Shown in pieces: positions 1-4,499 of a DNA stretch of 7,824 nucleotides. Under the pieces are notes generated by a model. That model searched no databases, was not told where the DNA came from, and saw only the letters and a list, made by a program, of their open reading frames with translations. The position numbers were made by a program, and so were the translations under genes. The DNA lies in the NCBI GenBank assembly GCA_024643445.1, contig JAHEMX010000155.1:1-7824 (forward strand), in the 5' to 3' direction. Each line of letters opens with the position of its first letter. The first letter of the stretch is position 1. The DNA comes from Desulfobulbaceae bacterium. GTDB taxonomy: Bacteria; Desulfobacterota; Desulfobulbia; Desulfobulbales; Desulfocapsaceae.

Positions 1-135
1 GAGGCGATGACCGCGATGGCTCTGTCACTCGGCTATGACCCCACCTTTGTGGCAGTTCATCATCTATTCAGAATCTTCCTGCTGATTGGCCTTCTGGCCG
101 TGTTGATGAGATTGAAGAACGTCCGGGCCGCCTGA
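1..135 (+). CDS. AbrB-family (PF05145-like) integral membrane protein, C-terminal fragment
   Basis: Frame 1 is open from the window edge to TGA at 133-135 and gives 44 residues; the 5' part of the gene lies outside the window. The fragment starts EAMTAMALSLGYDP, runs on through FVAVHHLFRIF, continues as a hydrophobic helix (FLLIGLLAVLM) and ends in a short basic tail. The pattern acidic-x-T-x-x-A-x-x-LG-(x)n-FVA-x-HH-x-x-RI followed by a last transmembrane helix is what I know from the end of the AbrB duplication membrane family, often mislabelled 'ammonia monooxygenase' or 'AbrB transcriptional regulator'. The protein would sit in the inner membrane; its substrate is not established. It is followed by 1 kb of non-coding sequence, so it is unlikely to be part of the metal operon. 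The family call rests on a short piece and memory of the motif. Confidence 0.7.
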   Translation, partial: EAMTAMALSLGYDPTFVAVHHLFRIFLLIGLLAVLMRLKNVRAA

Positions 136-187
136 CCCCCTTTCTCCCGCCTGTCCACGGTCGGGGCAATTTACGTAGGAAGAGAAA

Positions 188-224
188 AGAGCCTTTTGCT
201 CAGAACCAGGAGCAAGGGCCCTCT
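188..224 (-). terminator. Imperfect hairpin, weak candidate minus-strand terminator
   Basis: The left arm AGAGCCTTTTGCTC (188-201) and right arm GAGCAAGGGCCCTCT (210-224) pair with an 8-base loop and a few mismatches. Read on the minus strand the stem is followed by a pyrimidine-rich run (TTTCTCTTCC); on the plus strand no T tract follows. If it works as an intrinsic terminator it would act on minus-strand transcription, for which no gene is visible nearby. It may instead be a processing or mRNA-end structure for the AbrB-like transcript that stops at 135. Confidence 0.25.
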
Positions 225-387
225 CATGAAACCGGCCGCCGAGCTTTCCCCGGACGCATTCTACACATTTTGGGTACCTTATTGGGCGTTGGCCTGGCGA
301 TTTCCAGCATGGCAGTCCACAGCTTGGCTGACTGTCATCATCCTGACCTCCTCCGAATGGTAATAGGGTTCTTCTGAGGATTGTACG

Positions 388-516
388 ATGAAAGGTTTCG
401 GCATAGCAGCCCCTCCTTATCTCGGCAGCTTTCTGTTTCTGCCGCTCACCATGGTGATGAGTTTCTCAGCTGCAGGCGATGTTCTGCTGGCGTCTTGTCT
501 GACTCATGGATATTGA
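388..516 (+). CDS. Small ORF, 42 aa, hydrophobic; possible gene relic
   Basis: ATG at 388 is preceded by GAGGA (376-380) with a 7-base spacer, a good ribosome binding site, and the ORF ends with TGA at 514-516. The product begins MKGFGIAAPPYL, has a hydrophobic core (SFLFLPLTMVM) and then SFSAAGDVLLAS. It could be a signal peptide or one membrane helix. After the stop, the same frame continues with a second stop at 520-522 and then about 50 open codons (from EDTLNDLANRP onward), so this may be a degraded longer membrane-protein gene rather than an intact small gene. I do not recognise the family. It lies far upstream of, and in front of, the metal operon promoter, so no functional link is implied. 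It could also be chance. Confidence 0.25.
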   Translation: MKGFGIAAPPYLGSFLFLPLTMVMSFSAAGDVLLASCLTHGY

Positions 517-847
517 AAATGAGAAGACACCTTGAATGATTTGGCCAATCGGCCGAGTTCAAGGCCTGCAGGTTTTCAAATGGCACGGCAAATGGCAACA
601 ATACATACGTGCTCACCTGATCCATCACCTTTAAACGCAGTTACCCTTGTTGTCACCAGAACAATATGAATCCGTGAAATATATAGGTGCTTGAGTGGCG
701 AAAACGTTCCCCGTCCATTCAGGATACCAGGAAAATGAGCGTGGAGAGGCACCCGATGCTGTTTCTTTGTCTGGTTGACCTTGAACATGCGTTTCATCCA
801 CTTTTGTTGCTGTCCTGCCGGATCAGCAGTGTTCAAGGTGTAAAACA

Positions 848-879
848 ATTAGATACCACAGAGCTTCTGTGTGTCTAAT
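848..879. promoter_or_regulatory. Interrupted inverted repeat, candidate activator-binding site
   Basis: ATTAGA (848-853) pairs with TCTAAT (874-879), and CACAGA (857-862) pairs with TCTGTG (866-871), around a 3-base centre (GCT). The two arm blocks are separated by 3 bases on one side and 2 on the other. The symmetry centre lies about 130 bases upstream of the -12 element of the sigma-54-like promoter at 983-998, a usual distance for the upstream activating site of an enhancer-binding protein. The assignment as a protein site is inference. The alternative is a transcript hairpin, but it is not followed by a real T tract. Confidence 0.4.
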
Positions 880-943
880 ATTTGGGCATCAACCCACGAT
901 ATCACCTTTTTGATCACTGTTCTGAGTCATGATTTTCACACTA

Positions 944-959
944 ATACGAGGGCTTGTAT
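944..959. promoter_or_regulatory. Imperfect inverted repeat just upstream of the -24 element
   Basis: ATACGAG (944-950) and CTTGTAT (953-959) are inverted repeats with one mismatch and a 2-base centre. They lie 24 bases upstream of the sigma-54-like element. This could be an operator half-site pair or a chance match; its length is modest. Confidence 0.2.
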
Positions 960-982
960 GGATGATTCCTCTTCTTGAGATT

Positions 983-998
983 TGGCATGTGCTTTGCA
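983..998 (+). promoter_or_regulatory. Sigma-54 (-24/-12) promoter
   Basis: TGGCATG-N4-TTGCA fits the RpoN consensus TGGCAYR-N4-TTGCW at every defined position, and the invariant GG (984-985) and GC (996-997) are separated by exactly 10 bases. The predicted transcription start is about 12 bases past the GC, near 1009, leaving a leader of roughly 140 bases before the ATG at 1148. It is on the same strand as the metal operon. RpoN promoters need an AAA+ enhancer-binding protein, and none is encoded in this window. Metal-responsive examples of such activators are known (the ZraR type), but the activator here is unidentified. Confidence 0.7.
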
Positions 999-1008
999 AA
1001 GCAGGTGC
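985..1008. promoter_or_regulatory. Palindrome over the -12 element, candidate operator
   Basis: TGCTTTGCAAAGCA (990-1003) is a perfect 14-bp palindrome. Flanking GCA (985-987) and TGC (1006-1008) extend the symmetry to 24 bp with two mismatched pairs. It covers the -12 box and spacer of the sigma-54-like promoter, so a protein bound here would be expected to block RNA polymerase. Part of the symmetry comes from the TTGCA box itself, so it may be coincidental. Confidence 0.35.
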
Positions 1009-1027
1009 ATTGCAAAACCGGCGTGAG

Positions 1028-1099
1028 GAGCATGCTCATGCCAGGATAAAACAATAAGCCAGACGACGGCGGTCGTCAGCTGACCAGACGATGCGTCGT
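1028..1099 (+). promoter_or_regulatory. Palindrome-dense 5' leader of the operon
   Basis: The predicted untranslated leader holds several short symmetries: GAGCATGCTC (1028-1037), GACGAC/GTCGTC (1062-1067 with 1072-1077, 4-base loop), GTCAGCTGAC (1075-1084) and ACGA/TCGT (1088-1091 with 1096-1099). ACGACG (1063-1068) could alternatively pair with CGTCGT (1094-1099), so two mutually exclusive folds are possible. No known riboswitch class is recognised and there is no T tract for an attenuator. Any regulatory role is speculative. Confidence 0.25.
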
Positions 1100-1147
1100 A
1101 AAAGTCGATTTCCGGATCAGAGACTCTTTTAAATAAAGGAGAACAGA

Positions 1148-1585
1148 ATGAAAAAAATCAGTGTGATTATCGCCCTGATAAGTCTCGTTTTTGCAGGTAG
1201 TTCCATGGCGATGAAAGGAATGGAGCACAGTAGCGGGGAAAAGGATGGGAAGTTTATGCATACAACCATGGTGGATGACCTGCATGTCGAATTTCAGGTT
1301 ATGGCCCTTGCAAACATGAATCTGCAAGATTCGGATGGCAAGACGCACCATGTAATGGCTACAGTTAAGCGCGATGATCAACAACTGGATAAAATTGCAG
1401 GAAAAATAAAAATTATCTCTCCGTCCGGAAAAGATCAAATTGCTGATATGAAAGATTATGGGAGCGGGGTTTTTGCCGCTAACTTTACCATCGATGAGCC
1501 TGGCAAATGGGGAGTTATCTGCCTTTTCAAGGAAGATGGTGGTCAACACACAGTAAAATTCTGGTACACGCATAAAACTCATTAG
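1148..1585 (+). CDS. Exported Met/His-rich YtkA/FixH-like protein, probable periplasmic Cu/Ag-associated protein
   Basis: 145 residues. GGAG (1138-1141) sits 6 bases before the ATG. A clear Sec signal peptide (MKKISVIIALISLVFAG) ends near SMA, residues 19-21. The mature N-terminus carries Met and His in metal-ligand-like groupings: MKGMEH (22-26, preceded by M20), HTTM (38-41) and THHVM (66-70). The rest looks like an all-beta domain, with a conserved-looking SPSGK (91-95), GSGVFAANF (106-113) and EPGKWGV (117-123), the shape known from YtkA/FixH-type periplasmic domains. There is one Cys (C125). Similar Met-rich secreted proteins are found beside Cus-type pumps in deltaproteobacteria, to my knowledge without a settled function. 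It is the first gene after the sigma-54-like promoter, 138 bases before the channel gene. A metal-binding or chaperone role replacing CusF is inference; it is not a CusF homologue by sequence. Confidence 0.8.
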   Translation: MKKISVIIALISLVFAGSSMAMKGMEHSSGEKDGKFMHTTMVDDLHVEFQVMALANMNLQDSDGKTHHVMATVKRDDQQLDKIAGKIKIISPSGKDQIADMKDYGSGVFAANFTIDEPGKWGVICLFKEDGGQHTVKFWYTHKTH

Positions 1586-1597
1586 GTATTTTCCTCG

Positions 1598-1638
1598 CCG
1601 CCCCTCAGCTGTTTTCATCTGTTAAAACCGGGGGGCGG
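1598..1638 (+). other. GC-rich stem-loop between the first gene and the channel gene
   Basis: CCGCCCC (1598-1604) pairs with GGGGCGG (1632-1638), extended inward by U-G and C-G pairs (1605-1631, 1606-1630) and, after a small internal loop, by GTTTT (1611-1615) with AAAAC (1624-1628). No T tract follows (ACGGTTTGCG), so it is not a standard intrinsic terminator. It lies 13 bases after the first gene's stop. It could protect the 3' end of the first message from exonucleases or allow partial termination, making the small protein more abundant than the pump. This is inference from position and stability. Confidence 0.4.
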
Positions 1639-1723
1639 ACGGTTTGCGCACGCTTTGCATCTTAAAGGAAGATATTTCAATCATGCAACCTGGGTGATCT
1701 GAGCTAACAACGACGAGTGTCAA

Positions 1724-3064
1724 ATGGACGAAATCATGAAAAGCCAACACAGAGCTGGTGCCGGGAGCATCATGCTTTTTTCAATAGCGGCGATGCTGAT
1801 AGGTCTGAGTGTTTTACATTCTGCAACTGAAGCGCTGTCTGCTGAAGAGGGCTACGAGCTTTCTGAGCTTGTTCAGGAGGCACTGGCGAACAATAGCGAG
1901 CTCCAGAGTCTAGAGGAAAAGGCGAGAGCGCTCTGGGCAGAAGCTCCTTTTTATGGCTCTCTGCAGGATCCGAAAATCGGTTTTATCATATCAAACCTGC
2001 CAACTGACACCTTCGATTTTGATCAGGAGGCCATGACTCAGAAGGTGATCTCCATTGACCAGCAAATCCCCTGGTTCGGGACTCTGGACCTGGCTGAGCA
2101 GGGAGCTGAACTCATGGCGGTTGAACAGGAGGCCATGGCAACTGCAGCGCGACTGAGTGTGAGCAGGCAGGTTAAAGAGACCTGGTATGAGCTTGCCTTT
2201 ATTGAACGAAGTCTTGAGATCAATGACAGGCTCCGGGAAATAATCAGCCAGGTTCTGCAGATTGCAGAGACGCGTTATGCAACCGGCAGTGGACTACAGC
2301 AGGATATATTACTGGCCCAGGTGCAACTCTCAGAATTGCTTGATAGGGACGTCAGCCTGCAAAGCAGTAAACGAAAAATGCAGGACATGCTCGGCAGCCT
2401 GTTGAATAGAAGCGATCTGTTCAATGAAACTGCCAGACCACTCGATCCTCCGGATCTGGCTGGACTGGAACAGGAGAAATTAACTGCTGCAGCCTTACAA
2501 TATAATCCGCTGATCGCAGCACGTCGAACAGCGGTGTTGAAAGCCAAGGTTGATGTGCAGCTTGCTGAAAAAGCCTATATGCCTGAAATGGGTTTTCGGG
2601 TCGCTTATGGTCAGCGTGATGACGATCCGATTTCGGGGAATAGCCGGGCAGACCTGTTCACTGCAGGGGTAATCCTTTCGGTACCACTGTGGCAGAATAC
2701 ACGTCAGGACAGCAAGTTGGCTGGCAGCAACAAGCGGCTTCTTTCGGCACGCGGATCCCAGCAGGCACTTGAAAACACCTTGCCGCACCGAATCAACGGC
2801 CTGCTCTCGGAGATCAACGGGGCACGCGAGAGCAGGGATCTCTTTGCCGATGTCCTGACTGTTCAGGCAATACAACTCGCAGACTCTTCACTGGCTGCAT
2901 ACTCAGTTGGCAAGGTTGAGTTCAATACCATGCTGACAACGCACATACGTCTTCTCCAGATTGAACTGAAAACTGAGCAGTTCACCTATCTGATCTACAA
3001 AAAGCTTGCTGAACTAGAAGAAACAATTGGCCAGCCGATTGTTGCTATAAAGGAGAACCGATGA
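1724..3064 (+). CDS. cusC: TolC-family outer-membrane efflux channel (CusC/CzcC-type)
   Basis: 446 residues if started at ATG 1724. ATG 1736 (MKSQHRAG) is a credible alternative: GGACG (1726-1730) lies 5 bases before it, and it gives a more typical signal peptide with the hydrophobic core at about residues 16-31 and cleavage near LSA (38-40). Two OEP repeats follow, at about 45-230 and 250-436. Family landmarks are LQDPKIGF (80-87), DQQIPWFG (112-119), ETRYATGSGLQQDILLAQ (182-199), AEKAYMPEMGF (281-291), LFTAGVILSVPLW (311-323) and YSVGKVEFNTML (393-404). The protein forms a trimeric beta barrel with a long periplasmic alpha tunnel, the exit duct for the pump. It has no cysteine at all, so unlike E. 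coli CusC it cannot be lipidated. Its stop overlaps the adaptor start (ATGA, 3061-3064), indicating translational coupling. Substrate specificity is set by its partners, so the cus name comes from context. Confidence 0.9.
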   Translation: MDEIMKSQHRAGAGSIMLFSIAAMLIGLSVLHSATEALSAEEGYELSELVQEALANNSELQSLEEKARALWAEAPFYGSLQDPKIGFIISNLPTDTFDFDQEAMTQKVISIDQQIPWFGTLDLAEQGAELMAVEQEAMATAARLSVSRQVKETWYELAFIERSLEINDRLREIISQVLQIAETRYATGSGLQQDILLAQVQLSELLDRDVSLQSSKRKMQDMLGSLLNRSDLFNETARPLDPPDLAGLEQEKLTAAALQYNPLIAARRTAVLKAKVDVQLAEKAYMPEMGFRVAYGQRDDDPISGNSRADLFTAGVILSVPLWQNTRQDSKLAGSNKRLLSARGSQQALENTLPHRINGLLSEINGARESRDLFADVLTVQAIQLADSSLAAYSVGKVEFNTMLTTHIRLLQIELKTEQFTYLIYKKLAELEETIGQPIVAIKENR

Positions 3065-4413
3065 GGTACTTACTGCTATTATTCCTGTCGCTGTGGCTTT
3101 TTACTGCTGGAGCTGTTCTGGCGGCAGATGGCCCGAAAAAGGGGGAAGTGGATCCGAAATCCGGCAAGATTATCAAATACTGGGTAGCGCCGATGGATCC
3201 GAAATACATACGGGACGAGCCGGGTAAGTCGCCTATGGGAATGGATCTTGTCCCGGTCTATGAGGAGGAGGCTGGCGAAAAACTTCCGGCTTCAACCATC
3301 CGAATCGATCCAGTCACCATACAGAATATGGGTGTGCGAATGGCTCCGGTGCGCCGTAAACCTCTTACTCAATCAATTCGGGCCCTTGGGACTGTCACTT
3401 ATGACGAGACCAGGGTCCAGGTTGTGAACTTGAAATTCGATGGTTGGATAGAAGAGCTTTTCGTCAATTCCGTTGGCGAGAGCGTTAAAAAAGGACAACC
3501 CCTTTTCCGGATCTATAGCCCTGAACTGGTAACAGCACAGGAGGAATATCTCCTTGCGGTTAGACAGGGCAGGAGTCTTGGCAACAGTCCATATCCTTCC
3601 ATACGAAGAAATGCGGACAGGCTGCAGGCAGCAGCGCGGCAACGCCTGCTGTACTGGGATTTGGAACCTGCCCTGGTAGAGCGGCTCACCACGTCTGGAG
3701 AGCCCGTGAAGACGATAACGGTCTACTCTCCGGCTCCCGGAGTGGTTACAAAAAAGCAGGTGCTGAACGGACAATTCATCAAGGCCGGCATGAACCAGTA
3801 TGAAATTGCCGATCTCTCGCACGTCTGGGTTGATGTTGAGGTCTATGAATATGAGCTGCCCTATGTGCATCATGGCATGACCGTTGCGATGGATCTTGCC
3901 TACCTGCCTGGGAGAAAAATCAAAGGCGAGGTGCTGTTTATCTACCCGTATCTGGACCAAAAAACAAGAACTGTCAGGTTGCGCCTGGACTTTGATAACA
4001 GAGACGGGCTGTTGAAGCCAGGTATGTATGGCAACGTTTTTCTCGAGTCGGTCATTGATCCCAATGCTCTTGTTATCCCGAACGAAGCGGTTATTGATTC
4101 AGGTCTGCGTAAGGTGGTGTTTGTCTCACGCGGCCAGGGCAAGTTTGAGCTGCGGGACGTCAAGCTCGGTATTGAGGGCAATGATAGCACATACCAGGTG
4201 CTGGACGGTCTGCAGGAAGGTGAGAATATCGTTATTTCAGCCCAGTTCATGTTTGACTCCGAATCCCGTTTACGTGAGGCGATTCAGAAAATGCTCGAGG
4301 TTCGAAATGGCAATGATGACAAAACGGGTTCGCTCTCTACGGATGATCTTAATATTGAAGCGCTGAAGATGGACAGTAGTGAACTGGATATCAGCAAATT
4401 GAAGATGGATTAA
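3061..4413 (+). CDS. cusB: Periplasmic adaptor (membrane fusion protein) of Cu(I)/Ag(I) efflux, CusB-type
   Basis: 450 residues. AGGAG (3051-3055) lies 5 bases before the ATG. The signal peptide (1-21) ends at VLAA. Residues 38-67 form the CusB-type metal-binding segment (YWVAPMDP, then PGKSPMGMDLVPVY). M45, M59 and M61 match the three Met ligands reported for the N-terminus of E. coli CusB, and the protein has no cysteine. Next come the first half of the lipoyl/barrel-sandwich region (108-152, GTVTYDE, FDGWIEELFV, VGESVKKGQPLF), an alpha hairpin (about 154-212), the second lipoyl half (219-250, VYSPAPGVV, NGQFIKAG), the beta barrel (253-330) and a membrane-proximal domain (335-400). The adaptor links pump and channel and is thought to hand metal to the pump. 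After about residue 415 comes a low-complexity tail ending in two similar units (428-438 and 440-450, each ending LKMD). No CusF domain is fused. Confidence 0.93.
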   Translation: MRYLLLLFLSLWLFTAGAVLAADGPKKGEVDPKSGKIIKYWVAPMDPKYIRDEPGKSPMGMDLVPVYEEEAGEKLPASTIRIDPVTIQNMGVRMAPVRRKPLTQSIRALGTVTYDETRVQVVNLKFDGWIEELFVNSVGESVKKGQPLFRIYSPELVTAQEEYLLAVRQGRSLGNSPYPSIRRNADRLQAAARQRLLYWDLEPALVERLTTSGEPVKTITVYSPAPGVVTKKQVLNGQFIKAGMNQYEIADLSHVWVDVEVYEYELPYVHHGMTVAMDLAYLPGRKIKGEVLFIYPYLDQKTRTVRLRLDFDNRDGLLKPGMYGNVFLESVIDPNALVIPNEAVIDSGLRKVVFVSRGQGKFELRDVKLGIEGNDSTYQVLDGLQEGENIVISAQFMFDSESRLREAIQKMLEVRNGNDDKTGSLSTDDLNIEALKMDSSELDISKLKMD

Positions 4414-4499
4414 TAGCAGCAGAACTGTATCTGCCTGCGGCAAAGATGATGCCGTTCTCTGCGTTTACATCCTAACCACGATATGAAAAAGGACTCGGA
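4414..4499 (+). other. Spacer between adaptor and pump genes, with pump ribosome binding site
   Basis: The 86-base gap holds a small hairpin (CGGCA 4438-4442 with TGCCG 4450-4454) with no T tract. AAAAGGA (4487-4493) lies 6 bases before the pump start, a good Shine-Dalgarno. There is no sign of a separate promoter or terminator, so the pump is most likely cotranscribed with the adaptor. No CusF-like ORF is present here or between the channel and adaptor genes. Confidence 0.5.

Larger units (their letters stand above)
136..847. other. Long region without a confident gene
   Basis: About 700 bases separate the AbrB-like gene from the promoter region of the metal operon. All frames on both strands are broken into short ORFs lacking a recognisable domain, and most lack a ribosome binding site. 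The longest, on the minus strand at 576-848 and 446-628 and on the plus strand at 687-878, have unconvincing composition and overlap each other. Only the 388-516 ORF has a good Shine-Dalgarno. Frame 3 is open, without an ATG, through about 255-377 and gives a hydrophobic stretch (around LGTLLGVGLAISSMAV) ending just before that ORF. This could be decayed coding sequence. No tRNA, rRNA, CRISPR array or insertion-sequence ends were seen. Confidence 0.6.

Noticed and set aside
226..363. 45-aa ORF starting ATG at 226
   Set aside because: Weak AAGGG upstream, Trp-rich composition typical of an out-of-frame reading, and another frame over the same bases looks more protein-like.
581..596. TGGCACG resembling a -24 sigma-54 box
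   Set aside because: The -12 part is ATGGC rather than TTGC and the spacing to the nearest GC is 11, not 10. No gene follows closely.
576..848. 90-aa minus-strand ORF in the 1-kb gap
   Set aside because: No ribosome binding site or recognisable motif, and it overlaps equally plausible short ORFs on the other strand. Treated as chance.
687..878. 63-aa plus-strand ORF starting with GTG
   Set aside because: No Shine-Dalgarno before the GTG, no recognised domain, and its end runs into the 848-879 inverted repeat.
1076..1618. 180-aa minus-strand ORF antisense to the small exported protein
   Set aside because: Longer than the plus-strand gene, but it has no Shine-Dalgarno, no signal or domain, and a composition typical of a shadow frame. 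The plus-strand gene has a clean ribosome binding site, signal peptide and domain.
1683..1697. Four-codon ORF (MQPG) before the channel gene as a leader peptide
   Set aside because: The nearest GGA is about 13 bases upstream, too far for efficient initiation, and there are no regulatory codons.
3373..3960. 195-aa minus-strand ORF inside the adaptor gene
   Set aside because: Lies wholly antisense to a well-conserved adaptor reading frame; a shadow ORF.
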